The notes: generated by a model from the letters alone, not told the origin. A stretch of 64,000 nucleotides of DNA from Paenibacillus marchantiophytorum (GCF_014640555.1 NZ_BMHE01000016.1:80642-144641); one strand, 5' to 3'; positions 7,455 to 16,703 are shown, counted from the stretch's first letter. Made by a program: numbers and translations.

Positions 7455-8603
7455 CTACCACTCAGCAACGGTGCCGTCCGCTTGACGCCAAACGGGATTT
7501 TTCCAGTTATGTCCGATTGCGGCCATTTCGCGGACTTTCTCCTCGTTGATTTCGATACCCAAGCCCGGTGCAGTCAGATTCTTCACGAAGCCTTCCTCAT
7601 ACTGGAACACGGAAGGGTCTTTCAGGTAATCCAACAAGTCGCTGCCCTGATTATAGTGAATGCCCAGACTTTGCTCCTGAATGAAGGCGTTAGGGGAGCA
7701 AATGTCGAGCTGCAAACACGAAGCCAATGCGATAGGACCAAGCGGACAGTGCGGAGCAACTGCAATATCGTAAGCTTCGGCCATGGCTGCGATTTTACGT
7801 GTTTCGAGGATACCTCCAGCATGGGAGAGGTCTGGCTGGATAATGTCGACGATGCCTTGCGCGAGCAGCTCTTTGAAGCCCCAGCGTGTGTACATGCGTT
7901 CGCCGGTTGCGATAGGGCACGAGGTATAGCGGGCAATTTCTTTGAGCGCTTCATTATTCTCAGGAAGCACAGGCTCTTCAATAAACATCGGGCGGTAAGG
8001 CTCCAACTCTTTGACGATGATTTTGGCCATCGACTTATGGACACGCCCGTGGAAATCAATGCCAATGCCGACATCTTTGCCGACGGCCTCACGTACGGCT
8101 GCGATGCGGGCTATAGCTTCATCGACTTTGCTGATGGAATCGATGTAGTGCATCTCTTCGGTGGCGTTCATTTTCACCGCCGTGAAACCGGCCTCAACCT
8201 GCAGCTTGGCGGCTTGCCCCACGTCGCTTGGACGGTCTCCGCCGATCCAAGAGTAGACACGCGTGCGATCGCGGCACGCCCCGCCCAGCAAATCATATAC
8301 AGGGGCATTGTAGAACTTGCCCTTAATGTCCCACAGCGCCTGCTCGATGCCGGAGATGGCACTCGACAGAATCGGTCCGCCCCGATAAAATCCCCCGCGG
8401 TATAGCACTTGAAACATATCCTCGATCCGCATCGGATCTGTGCCTATGAGATAGTCGCTCATTTCTCTTACGGCAGCAGCAACGGTATCGGCTTTGCCCT
8501 CGACGACAGGCTCTCCCCATCCGGTAATCCCTTCATCGGTTTCGATTTTCAGAAACAACCAACGCGGCGGTACTTTAAACAATTCCAGTTTGGTGATTTT
8601 CAT
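7455..8603 (-). CDS. dgoD: D-galactonate dehydratase
   Basis: An enolase-superfamily enzyme that dehydrates D-galactonate to 2-keto-3-deoxy-galactonate. From the ATG at 8603 the product has 382 residues, the same length as the E. coli enzyme as I recall it, and starts MKITKLELFKVPPRWLFLKI. Metal ligands and catalytic residues stand at the family positions: D183 and H185 in GIDFHGR, E209 in MFIEEP, E235 in ATGERM, H285 in APHCPLGP and E310 in QEQS. The end NPVWR...VAEW is also typical. GAGAGGAAG precedes this ATG. An earlier in-frame start is unlikely. It is the last gene of a unit with a two-component system and a sugar ABC importer, which suggests uptake and breakdown of galactonate or a related sugar acid. 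Other aldonic acids cannot be excluded. Confidence 0.95.
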   Translation of the reverse strand: MKITKLELFKVPPRWLFLKIETDEGITGWGEPVVEGKADTVAAAVREMSDYLIGTDPMRIEDMFQVLYRGGFYRGGPILSSAISGIEQALWDIKGKFYNAPVYDLLGGACRDRTRVYSWIGGDRPSDVGQAAKLQVEAGFTAVKMNATEEMHYIDSISKVDEAIARIAAVREAVGKDVGIGIDFHGRVHKSMAKIIVKELEPYRPMFIEEPVLPENNEALKEIARYTSCPIATGERMYTRWGFKELLAQGIVDIIQPDLSHAGGILETRKIAAMAEAYDIAVAPHCPLGPIALASCLQLDICSPNAFIQEQSLGIHYNQGSDLLDYLKDPSVFQYEEGFVKNLTAPGLGIEINEEKVREMAAIGHNWKNPVWRQADGTVAEW

Positions 8604-8622
8604 CAGATTCTTCCTCTCCATG

Positions 8623-10239
8623 TTACGAATAGTGGTCACGATACTCCTGAGGGGTCATTCCATAATGCTTTTTGAAGGCATGGTTAAAAGAGTGCGGTCG
8701 CTGATAGCCAAGCTGTGTAGCGATTTCGTATATTTTCTCCTGACCGTTTTTCAGCAGATAAGCGGCTTTGTCCATGCGCACACGACTCACGTAATCGCTT
8801 AGATTATCGCCGGTTTCCACTTTATAAATCTTCGATACATAGACCGGATGCAGATAAACATGATCGGCTATGGATTGCAAAGAAACATCGCTGGCAAGAT
8901 GCTGTTCGATAAAGGAACGGATGTCATTGATCAGGGTAGTCCGGCTGTCCTGCCTTTCTTGGTCCATGTCCTCTCGCATGCGCTGCAAGGAGCGGAGAGA
9001 CCAATCGCGAAGTTGGTTGACGGTGCGAAAAGGAATCCCCTCTGTCATTTTCTCGTAGTCGCCGCCGATAAGCTGATGCAGCTGTCGACCGTTTTTGTGG
9101 GCGATATAGGCAAAAGCTGAAGCAATGGAGAAGTAAACCTCCAGCAGATGCTCCTGGGATTCAGAGAACTTCGTACCCATCTCATCGAAAATCTGCGTAA
9201 GCTTATCCGCGGTATCCTCCCAACGAGCGGCCTCCAGGAGATGATTGAGCGTAGGGGGCTCGTACAGCCTTTGCAAAGCGGACAGTTCCGTCTGGACAGC
9301 CTCGTCACCCAGCCGCATCAACAGTTCATGCTCACTGCCGATCCGTTTGCGGAAGGCGCTCAGAGACGCATGATAAAGGGTTGTAAGATCAGAAGGAAAT
9401 TCCCCCCAACTGCTTAGCAAAATGGAGATTTTACCCTTCAAATAATTGTTCACGGCCGATTGCAGAACGGCTGCGGTTCGTTCCAGCCAGGCAGGTTCCT
9501 CTTTCTCGGAGATAGCGATCTTCCGTTTCATAATAAAAACTAAGTAATCATGCGCATCTTTCGTTGACCAGGTGTCGAATTTCTCCGCGAATAATTCCTC
9601 CACCATGTTGCTGATGGCATATTCCATTAAGGACAGCCGTCTCATATCGTAGTCGAGGAAGTCGGATTCTAGCCGAATCATCATGCATACACAGGCTTGC
9701 CCGTGAAAATCAGGGAGCTCAAGCATCTGCATTTTCTCCTGCAAGGAGGTCTCGGTCAGGTTGCGCCCCTGAAGAAGATCATTGAGTAAATTTCCCCGCA
9801 GCAGGGGCAGATTTTCTTTGAATGTATAGGCGAGCCGCCGTGTGGAAAAGACTTCCTGCCATTCTTTTTGCAGCTTATCCATCACGCGTTTGACGGTACC
9901 CAGCAGATCCTTCTCCGTTACCGGTTTCAGTAAATAGTCTTCTGTCCCCTGAAGAATCGCTTCTTTGGCATAGTTGAAATCCGAGTAGCCTGACAGAAGG
10001 ATGCATTTGGTTTTGGGCCACCTGCGGTTGATTTCGGCGATCAATTGCAAGCCTGTTATTCCTGGCATTTGGATATCCGTCAGGACGATATCTATGGAGA
10101 ATTGCTCGAGCAGCTCCAGCGCCTCTTGGCCAGAGTAAGCCTTGAAAATCTGTTCAATCCCCAGAGATGCCCAGTCGATTGTAGCGTGAAGTCGATCCAC
10201 GACGTGCGCTTCATCATCGACAATCAGAAGTTGGATCAT
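8623..10239 (-). CDS. YesN-type AraC family response regulator
   Basis: A 538-residue cytosolic response regulator. The receiver domain (1-120) shows DDE at 8-10, the phosphate-accepting D55 in LTDIQMPG, S/T in LLSGYSDF and K105 in YLLKPV. A long helical middle region (120-430) is typical of YesN proteins. The C-terminus (about 435-538) carries two helix-turn-helix motifs of the AraC type (SLQSIADHVYLHPVYVSKIY and IYEIATQLGYQRPHSFNHAF, then FKKHYGMTPQEYR). Its start overlaps the stop of the sensor kinase gene by four bases, so both are translated together. It probably activates the neighbouring ABC transporter genes. The direct repeats at 15313-15344 are candidate binding sites. Confidence 0.95.
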   Translation of the reverse strand: MIQLLIVDDEAHVVDRLHATIDWASLGIEQIFKAYSGQEALELLEQFSIDIVLTDIQMPGITGLQLIAEINRRWPKTKCILLSGYSDFNYAKEAILQGTEDYLLKPVTEKDLLGTVKRVMDKLQKEWQEVFSTRRLAYTFKENLPLLRGNLLNDLLQGRNLTETSLQEKMQMLELPDFHGQACVCMMIRLESDFLDYDMRRLSLMEYAISNMVEELFAEKFDTWSTKDAHDYLVFIMKRKIAISEKEEPAWLERTAAVLQSAVNNYLKGKISILLSSWGEFPSDLTTLYHASLSAFRKRIGSEHELLMRLGDEAVQTELSALQRLYEPPTLNHLLEAARWEDTADKLTQIFDEMGTKFSESQEHLLEVYFSIASAFAYIAHKNGRQLHQLIGGDYEKMTEGIPFRTVNQLRDWSLRSLQRMREDMDQERQDSRTTLINDIRSFIEQHLASDVSLQSIADHVYLHPVYVSKIYKVETGDNLSDYVSRVRMDKAAYLLKNGQEKIYEIATQLGYQRPHSFNHAFKKHYGMTPQEYRDHYS

Positions 10240-11993
10240 GGTCTATTCTCCTTTACCGCCGGGAGGGCTTCCTGCCGAGTTTCCCGTTTCCAAGTCAGAT
10301 CAGCCCGCAAGCCCCCTTGTTTACTCAGATGGAACGTGAGGCCAGAGCCTTCGCCAAATTGATAAAGCAGCCGATGATGCACATTCCACGTCCCGCAGCC
10401 AATATCGTCAGACATGGGCGATTGCAACTGCTTCGTTAATTTGGCTAACCCTTCGAGCGTTAAACCTGGGCCGCTATCCTCAACGATAACCCGGTTCCAG
10501 CCGTCCTCTTGCTCACCTGTGATGGTGATCCTATTGCTAGCTATGCTGCGTTCGATGCCATGGACGATGGCGTTCTCCACCAAAGGCTGAAGAATGAGCC
10601 GGGGAACCTGTTCGTTCAGCATGTCATCCGGAATGGCAATATCATACGTCAACCGATGAATGCGAAGCTGCTGAATGTTCAAATAATGCGTGACCAGGTG
10701 CAGTTCTTCCTGCAAGCGGACGGTCTGCTTTTCGACTCTGGTCGTATACCGGTAAAACTCGGCCAAATTTTGCGCCATCGCCACAACGGATTCCTTATCT
10801 TCCATTTCGGCGGAATTGATGATGAAAAACAAAGAATTATACAGAAAATGCGGATGAATCTGCGACTGCAATTGTTTCAGTGTAGCTTCGCGGGAACGTA
10901 TTTTCTCGACATATACATCCTCGACCAGCACTTGGATTTGCGTCGCCATTTCATTGAAGCGTTGGATAAGGAAATCGAATTCATTTTTGGCTTTGTAGTC
11001 GATGCGTGCCGAGAGATCGCCTCTTTTCACTTTCTGTACGCTCTGAATCATTTTGCCGATAGGAATTTGTACATTTCTGTACAATAAAAAAGCTGCCAGC
11101 ACACTGAGCATGAGCAGAAGCGCAATAGATCCGTAAAATAAGTTGCGTGTCATCGTTATGGGCGCCAATATTTTCTGAACAGGCACATAATCGACTAAAT
11201 ACCAGCCCAGCTGCTCCGATTTCACATAACTAACCAAGTACTCCTGCTTCTGAATGTCGATTTGCAGTTGACCGGAATCCGGCAACCCCTTCTTCTCGAA
11301 CTCAGCCCTGATGATGCTCGCGATAGAAGCATTGGACGAACTGTTTAAAAGGATGGCCTGCTGTTCGCCAAGCAGAAAAGGGTCGCTGCGTTTATCTTTT
11401 TTGTATACGTCCAGCAGTTGGATCATATTTTGCACGCTAAATCTCACTTGATAAAGCACATTTGCCTGCTCAACGGTTTGCGCGCGAATCGGCTCGCTAA
11501 TTTCCCGTATAAACGATCCTAAGCCTTTGTCGCCTTCGCGCTGCTCATAGGTCCATGTTCGCTGAATCGCTCTTTGCCAAGGCCAAGAATCGGTCCCATT
11601 GACGAAAATGCTGGAGGACAGCACTTGCTTCTCCTTGGGTGTCGCAATCGTAAGCTCGTTCACCCAACCGCTGGAAACACTTTGCAAGCTAAGCTTCTGG
11701 ATGATGCGCGATTGCTCTTTCAGCATGTCGTAATCCGGCGCATTGTACCGGTCGATATATTCCCTGACATAAGGATCGCTGCCCAGAATGACAGGGGACA
11801 TCGCGAGCCGCTCCACATCCGCATCCAGTTGGTGCATGAAGAAAGACAGTTGATTTAAATTGGACGATTGAATCTGGTCCTGAACGACACGATTCGTAAT
11901 GCGGTTTGTGAAACTATACAGAAGGACAATAGGAATCAGAAGCAGGACCAGCAGGACTAAAATTTTGCTGAAAATATTCAGTTTATACGGCAT
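10236..11993 (-). CDS. YesM-type sensor histidine kinase
   Basis: A membrane sensor of 585 residues from ATG 11993, which follows AAGGTGATT. A TTG two codons earlier is possible. The first membrane helix is at about 10-30 (ILVLLVLLLIPIVLLYSF), then an extracellular sensing domain to about 280, a second helix (FYGSIALLLMLSVLAAFLLY), a HAMP linker, the His_kinase block QIHPHFLYNSL with its phosphorylated histidine near residue 380, and a HATPase with ENAIVHGIE and GPGL motifs. This is the YesM/LytS-like class paired with YesN regulators. It sits about 110 bases after the permease genes and overlaps the regulator gene, so it likely senses the substrate brought in by that importer. Confidence 0.95.
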   Translation of the reverse strand: MPYKLNIFSKILVLLVLLLIPIVLLYSFTNRITNRVVQDQIQSSNLNQLSFFMHQLDADVERLAMSPVILGSDPYVREYIDRYNAPDYDMLKEQSRIIQKLSLQSVSSGWVNELTIATPKEKQVLSSSIFVNGTDSWPWQRAIQRTWTYEQREGDKGLGSFIREISEPIRAQTVEQANVLYQVRFSVQNMIQLLDVYKKDKRSDPFLLGEQQAILLNSSSNASIASIIRAEFEKKGLPDSGQLQIDIQKQEYLVSYVKSEQLGWYLVDYVPVQKILAPITMTRNLFYGSIALLLMLSVLAAFLLYRNVQIPIGKMIQSVQKVKRGDLSARIDYKAKNEFDFLIQRFNEMATQIQVLVEDVYVEKIRSREATLKQLQSQIHPHFLYNSLFFIINSAEMEDKESVVAMAQNLAEFYRYTTRVEKQTVRLQEELHLVTHYLNIQQLRIHRLTYDIAIPDDMLNEQVPRLILQPLVENAIVHGIERSIASNRITITGEQEDGWNRVIVEDSGPGLTLEGLAKLTKQLQSPMSDDIGCGTWNVHHRLLYQFGEGSGLTFHLSKQGGLRADLTWKRETRQEALPAVKENRP

Positions 11994-12101
11994 GCCCAAT
12001 CACCTTCCACTATCTGCTAAGCTAACCAACTTAGAACTTAATATACGAGAGATGCCCGCCAAAGGAAAGGCAGCAGCTCTCGTAGACAGGAGTTCCGTTA
12101 T

Positions 12102-12917
12102 TTAACCTTTGACAGCACCGGCGGAAAGTCCGCTAACGACGTAGCGCTGGGATACCAAAGCGATAAGGAGGACAGGAAGCGTGATGATACATGCCGCCGC
12201 CATTAATGCGCCCCAGTTGATTTCAGAATAGGACATGAAATTAAATACGGCAATCGGCAGCGTCTTCGTTTTGTCACCGGCCAGAATCACGGAGAACATG
12301 AAGTTGTTCCACGAGAAGATGAACGAGAGCAGGGAAGCTGTGATGACGCCCGGACCGGAGATCGGCAGGATGATCCGCAGGAATACTTGATGATGCGTAC
12401 AGCCGTCGATGAGGCCGGATTCCTCGATTTCTGTCGGCAGCGCCTCGAAGAAGGAGATCATAATCCAGATGATGAAGGGCAGTCCGACAAGCATATGACT
12501 GAGAATAAGGGCGGTATACGTATCGACCAAATGAATTTTGGAAAACAGGATGAACCATGGAATCAGGAATGTAATGCCTGGGATAATACGAGCAACCAAG
12601 ATGAGCAGTCCGAGCTTCTGCAGATGATGGCGAGCGATGGCATAAGCAGCCGGCAGACCCAGCAGAAGTGACATCAGCGTTGAACCGGCAGCGACCAGAA
12701 AGCTATTCCAGATGAATTTCATGAAGTCGTATTCTTTGAATACGCTGACATAGTTATGGAACGTCGGCTTGAAGATGAACAGTTGGCCGGTCGACAAGAT
12801 CTGCGATTGTGTCTTGAAGGAAGCGAGCAGCATCCAGACGAAAGGAAAAGCAAACACGATCAGCACAAGGAAGGTAAGCAGTGTTTGGGCAATTCTTGGA
12901 CCTTTCTTTTTCCTCAT
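12102..12917 (-). CDS. carbohydrate ABC transporter permease (MalG/AraQ-like)
   Basis: An inner-membrane permease of 271 residues with six hydrophobic segments, the first at about 12-35. The cytoplasmic EAA loop is visible as EIEESGLIDGCTHHQVFLRIILP near residue 180, the contact site for the ATPase. The protein is of the CUT1 type. Its start overlaps the upstream permease stop by four bases. No ATPase gene lies in the cluster, so energy probably comes from a shared MsmX-like ATPase elsewhere, as is common for these importers in Bacilli (inference). Confidence 0.94.
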   Translation of the reverse strand: MRKKKGPRIAQTLLTFLVLIVFAFPFVWMLLASFKTQSQILSTGQLFIFKPTFHNYVSVFKEYDFMKFIWNSFLVAAGSTLMSLLLGLPAAYAIARHHLQKLGLLILVARIIPGITFLIPWFILFSKIHLVDTYTALILSHMLVGLPFIIWIMISFFEALPTEIEESGLIDGCTHHQVFLRIILPISGPGVITASLLSFIFSWNNFMFSVILAGDKTKTLPIAVFNFMSYSEINWGALMAAACIITLPVLLIALVSQRYVVSGLSAGAVKG

Positions 12918-13798
12918 GATGAAGCTCCCTCCAATCGTTTACGCATCCAAATCATGAATAAGGTCAGGCCCATCACGAGCGCGAAGAAGATCACGAGCAG
13001 CGAGGACGCCATGCCCAGCTTGAAGTATTGGAAGCCAAGCACATAGCCGTACAGGTTCAGCGTTTCCGAAGCGAAGTTCGGTCCGCCTTGGGTCGTTGCA
13101 TAGATGATGTCGAAGGTTTTCAGAACGTCGATCAAGCGCAGCATAGCTGCAACGATAATCGTTGGACGAAGTAATGGAAGCGTGATAGAGACGAACTTTC
13201 TCCAAGAGCTTGCACCGTCTACGTCGGCTGCCTCATAAGGGTCTGACGGCAGTGTGGCTAAACCAGCCATAATAATGAGCGCAATCATAGGCGTCCATTC
13301 CCACACATCGACGATGACGAGGGACGGAATGACCTGATTGGGGGAGGCCAGCCAAAGGAGCGGCTGCAAGCCGAGTGATTTCAGCATCATATTGGCAACA
13401 CCGATTGTAGGCTCATAGATCAACATCCAGACGAGACCCATAGCGACAGGGGTTGCTACCATCGGCAGCAGGAAAACGGTCTTAACGAGATTTTTGCCGC
13501 GGAATTCTCTGGACAGCAGCAAAGCGATGGCAATACCGAGAATAACCTCTAGGGTAAGGGCAGCGAAGGTAAAGTAGAACGTAGAACCTGCCGCATGCCA
13601 GAAGCGTTCGTCTTTGAGTAATGCGATATAGTTGGACAGCCCAACCCACGCCGGCGGCGTAGTGGCGGACATGCTCCACTCGTAAAAGCTGATTCGAACG
13701 GTATAGATGATTGGAAAGAGCATCATAAGCATAACGAAGATGACGGCTGGCAGTGTGTAAATCCATTTCAAGTTGCGGTTAAACCAACTGTACTGCAT
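12914..13798 (-). CDS. carbohydrate ABC transporter permease (UgpA/MalF-like)
   Basis: A permease of 294 residues. The start MQYSWFNRNLKWIY at 13798 is chosen because AGAAAGGATG lies about 8 bases before it. The open frame extends 25 codons further upstream without such a site. There are six membrane segments, the first IYTLPAVIFVMLMMLFPII. The EAA motif reads YEAADVDGASSWRKFVSITL near residue 195. It partners the permease at 12102-12917 in a CUT1-type importer, and the preceding gene encodes the binding lipoprotein. Confidence 0.94.
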   Translation of the reverse strand: MQYSWFNRNLKWIYTLPAVIFVMLMMLFPIIYTVRISFYEWSMSATTPPAWVGLSNYIALLKDERFWHAAGSTFYFTFAALTLEVILGIAIALLLSREFRGKNLVKTVFLLPMVATPVAMGLVWMLIYEPTIGVANMMLKSLGLQPLLWLASPNQVIPSLVIVDVWEWTPMIALIIMAGLATLPSDPYEAADVDGASSWRKFVSITLPLLRPTIIVAAMLRLIDVLKTFDIIYATTQGGPNFASETLNLYGYVLGFQYFKLGMASSLLVIFFALVMGLTLFMIWMRKRLEGASS

Positions 13799-13886
13799 GG
13801 TGCATACATCCTTTCTGAAGGCGGTAACAGGCCTTGATGAAAGATGAAAGGGGCCATAAGATGACCCCTTCATCGGAACTAACGGT

Positions 13887-15233
13887 TTATCTGGATTTGT
13901 CTTTATCGATGATCGTTTGCAGGGCTTGGTTGGCTTTGTCGGCGACAGGCTGGAGATTCGTCTCGCCCGTCATGATTCTCTGGACGATTTCACCGACAGC
14001 ATCGCGGGCTTCGCCTACACTGATCACGGTCGGACGGTCATGGTCGACACCGGTTTTGGCGCTTTCCTTGATAACTGGAACGAGCTCTGCTGGGAATCCT
14101 GTGGTACCCTCGGCTTTATCCCAAACGGAAACACGGGCGCCTGGATTGCCTTTTTGCTGCGTTTTCAAGACGACATCTTTGCTGGTTGCCCACTGAATGA
14201 ACGCCCATGTCGCCTCTTTATTGGCGGATTTGGCATTCATAGCAAGTCCCCAGGAGGTGATGCTGTAAGGCTTGGAGCCTGCTTTGCCGCCAGGGAATAC
14301 AGCGAATCCGACTTGATCAGAAATCTTGGATTTCGTGGGATCTGTCGCATTCTGGTACAGCGAGTTAGCATCCGTTAGGAAGGCAACCTTGCCTTGGGCG
14401 AAGATGGCGAAAGCTTGCGGCCACGACATGTTCAGAACGCCTGGAGGCGCATAATCTTTGAGCAGGGTACCATAGGTGGTGAAAGCTTTCAGCGCTTCAG
14501 GCGTATTGATGCTCGCCTTGTCGCCAGTTGTGAAATCGGCGCCCTCTGAGTATAGGAAGGAAGATACCTGCGTCACCAAAGGTGAGCGTTGGCCTCTGGC
14601 TACGAAGCCGTACATCTCATTTTTGGGATCATGCAATTTCTTCACGGCTGCCGTCAGTTCATCCAGTGTTTTCGGTACGGCAATGCCGGCTTTTTGCAGC
14701 AAGTCTTTGCGGTAGTAAAGGATTTCTTGCTCGGTAATAATCGGGATGCCAGCTAATTTGGCATCAACCGTCGTGGAACCGATAGCGGATTTGGTGAAAT
14801 CGCTAAAATCGTAATCTTTGGCTTTTTGCGCAAAATCATCAAGCGGCTGTACCCAGCCGTTTTTGTAGAAAAGCTTGCCTTCCTGAAGTGGACGGTACAT
14901 GAAGACGTCAGGTGTAGCAGATCCGGATGTGAATTGCACGGTCAGCTTTTGGGTGAGCTGGTCCTCGAAGAAGCTTTCTACATTCACTTTGATGCCGGTT
15001 TCTTTTTCGAAATCAGGCAGTAAAGGTTTAATAGCTTCGGCCCAAGGATGATTGGCGGTGACTAACGAGATCGTTTTGCCTGCATAGGGTTTGGCATTGG
15101 CTGTTGCAGATGTGCCTGCCTGCGCGGATGGCTGTGGGGTCTCGCTTGCTGTGTTTCCGCATCCTGCTGCCACGGTGGCTGCCATGACGACTGTTGTTCC
15201 AACGCCAACCCATTGTTTGAATGATTTTTTCAT
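13887..15233 (-). CDS. sugar ABC transporter substrate-binding lipoprotein
   Basis: An extracellular solute-binding protein of 448 residues (SBP_bac_1 type). It has a lipoprotein signal peptide (MKKSFKQW, hydrophobic stretch, TVAAGC lipobox with the lipidated Cys near 25) and a Ser/Ala/Thr-rich linker. The mature domain contains FEKETGIKVNVESF and later WGLAMNAKSANKEATWAFIQW, both typical of the family. It is the first gene of the minus-strand unit that continues with two permeases, sensor, regulator and dgoD. The substrate is inferred from dgoD to be an aldonate or a galactose-related sugar. The sequence alone does not show it. Confidence 0.94.
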   Translation of the reverse strand: MKKSFKQWVGVGTTVVMAATVAAGCGNTASETPQPSAQAGTSATANAKPYAGKTISLVTANHPWAEAIKPLLPDFEKETGIKVNVESFFEDQLTQKLTVQFTSGSATPDVFMYRPLQEGKLFYKNGWVQPLDDFAQKAKDYDFSDFTKSAIGSTTVDAKLAGIPIITEQEILYYRKDLLQKAGIAVPKTLDELTAAVKKLHDPKNEMYGFVARGQRSPLVTQVSSFLYSEGADFTTGDKASINTPEALKAFTTYGTLLKDYAPPGVLNMSWPQAFAIFAQGKVAFLTDANSLYQNATDPTKSKISDQVGFAVFPGGKAGSKPYSITSWGLAMNAKSANKEATWAFIQWATSKDVVLKTQQKGNPGARVSVWDKAEGTTGFPAELVPVIKESAKTGVDHDRPTVISVGEARDAVGEIVQRIMTGETNLQPVADKANQALQTIIDKDKSR

Positions 15234-15312
15234 CTACTATGTGACCTCCCAAGTACTTTGAAATGGTTGTGCTTACATCTCTAAGAGTACCTGATTTCTG
15301 TATTGGGTTTAT

Positions 15313-15344
15313 ATAACTAAGATTCAACATGGATAACTAGGATT
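15313..15344 (-). promoter_or_regulatory. direct repeats upstream of the sugar ABC operon
   Basis: On the plus strand ATAACTAAGATT (15313-15324) and ATAACTAGGATT (15333-15344) match at 11 of 12 positions and are spaced exactly 20 bp start to start, near two helical turns. They lie 80-111 bp upstream of the binding-protein start. AraC-type regulators usually bind such direct repeats next to the -35 region, so this is a candidate site for the YesN-like regulator of the same cluster. Confidence 0.55.
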
Positions 15345-15488
15345 GAAGGAAAACGAAGCATTGATTGCATTATGTTTCAAATAAACAGGCTTTATGCAAA
15401 ATAAGGAAAAGGGTTGATTTCTTCCTTGACCCTAACGTTAATGGCATAGCTTATCATTGGAAAAAAGCCAAATTGAAAGGAACGTTGG

Positions 15489-16004
15489 ATGATGAACATA
15501 TTGGCTATCTCAGGTAGTTTGCGAACCGTGTCGTCGAATACCAAATTAATTCAGGTCTTATCAGCGTTAGCTCCTGCCAGTATCAAGATCAATATATATG
15601 AAGGTATCGGTGAGCTGCCGCATTTCAACCCCGATTTAGACGGAGACGAGCCGCCTCAAGCCGTACAGGAGTGGCGTAAAGTTCTGCAAGCTGCTGACGG
15701 AGTTATCTTGAGTACGCCGGAATACGCGCATGGCGTACCTGGTGTGCTCAAAAATGCCCTAGACTGGATCGTCTCCTCCGGTGAATTTGTTGATAAGCCA
15801 ACAGCAGTTATTAGTGCATCACCATTAACTACGGGTGGAGAGAAGGCGCATGATTCGCTGCTGCTGACACTTGGGCTTATGACGGCAACCCTTGTTGGTT
15901 CCAGTAAGGTTGCCAATGTGAATATGAAACTAGCTGCGGGTAATTTGGCGGCAAATGAAGAGTTGAAGCGGGAGCTGCAGCGCATCTTAAGCCTCTTTGC
16001 TTAG
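15489..16004 (+). CDS. NADPH-dependent FMN reductase
   Basis: A flavodoxin-fold reductase of 171 residues, probably a soluble NAD(P)H:FMN or quinone reductase. The N-terminus ILAISGSLRTVSSNTKL forms the FMN phosphate loop. GVILSTPEYAHGVPGVLKNALDWI (split here across residues 75-98) is the second flavin-contact motif of the family. Two adjacent ATGs at 15489 and 15492 follow AAAGGA, and either could be the start. The gene stands alone, divergent from the sugar ABC operon. Confidence 0.93.
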   Translation: MMNILAISGSLRTVSSNTKLIQVLSALAPASIKINIYEGIGELPHFNPDLDGDEPPQAVQEWRKVLQAADGVILSTPEYAHGVPGVLKNALDWIVSSGEFVDKPTAVISASPLTTGGEKAHDSLLLTLGLMTATLVGSSKVANVNMKLAAGNLAANEELKRELQRILSLFA

Positions 16005-16108
16005 CCAAGGGGAGCCGAAATTTTTGCGTATTTCTATAGAATTCAGCTATAGTAGAAGTAATAAACAAGACTAACGTGCAGGTTTGTCATAGAGGAGAGT
16101 GCGGAATC

Positions 16109-16222
16109 ATGCTAGCGGCCATCATTTTGGGGATTATTGCTCTTGTCATCATTATAGGCGCAACATTCTGGGTGACGAAGAAGGCATACTCCCGGAGATG
16201 GGATGAAGAGGATCACGATTAA
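16109..16222 (+). CDS. 37-residue single-span membrane protein
   Basis: A very short gene with a strong AGAGGAGAG ribosome binding site 8 bases before its ATG. The product is one hydrophobic helix (IILGIIALVIIIGATFWV, about residues 4-21) followed by a charged cytoplasmic tail KKAYSRRWDEEDHD. The size, the single span and the tail resemble YtzI-like small Bacillus membrane proteins, but homology cannot be judged at this length. It lies between the FMN reductase and the MpsC-like gene. Confidence 0.7.
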   Translation: MLAAIILGIIALVIIIGATFWVTKKAYSRRWDEEDHD

Positions 16223-16299
16223 AACGCGACTGATATTCGGTTGTCAGGTATACGCTTTCTTGCTATGATTGAAGCAGTTCATTCAAAGGTGGCTGGCCG

Positions 16300-16662
16300 A
16301 TGAAACGCATGGAGGCCGAATTCAGTAATCTGGTTAAGGCATATCGCAAGAAGCATATGGGCAAAGGGCCGGAGCGTGTGACAACGACCTTCTGCAAATG
16401 TTGGGCGATCTGCGAAATGGCAGGCAACTTGTCCCCGGTGGAGAAGTTTATGGCGAAGACGGGCGATGGCAGACAGATGCTCCGCACGGCGCGCACAGAA
16501 ATGGTGAAAGAGATTTACAAGGAGCATCCTCCTGTAGAAATGGAAGAGCTGCTGGGTGCGAAGTTCGTCCAGTTGTTCGTAGATATCGATATTGAACAGG
16601 ATATCGGGATGTCGATCTTCGTTTTCGATCAGGATTTAGAAAAGAAATATAAATCGATATAG
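16300..16662 (+). CDS. DUF2294/MpsC family protein
   Basis: A 120-residue protein without signal peptide or membrane segment. Motifs are KAYRKKHMGKGPERV near the N-terminus, LSPVEKFMAKT in the middle, RTARTEMVKEIYKEH, and a C-terminal strand region DIDIEQDIGMSIFVFD. This is the layout of the DUF2294 family, also named MpsC after the staphylococcal membrane-potential/bicarbonate system. Here there are no mpsA/mpsB neighbours. Instead it precedes a YdeP-type oxidoreductase and fdhD. The ATG at 16300 follows AAAGGTGG. Confidence 0.85.
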   Translation: MKRMEAEFSNLVKAYRKKHMGKGPERVTTTFCKCWAICEMAGNLSPVEKFMAKTGDGRQMLRTARTEMVKEIYKEHPPVEMEELLGAKFVQLFVDIDIEQDIGMSIFVFDQDLEKKYKSI

Positions 16663-16703
16663 CAAGGTGCTTGGCACTTGGTAGCGAACCTGCCTAAGAC
16701 TAA

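Noticed and set aside
7431..8405. 324-codon plus-strand frame opposite dgoD
   Set aside because: It is antisense to a full-length, motif-complete D-galactonate dehydratase. Its composition is that of a shadow frame.
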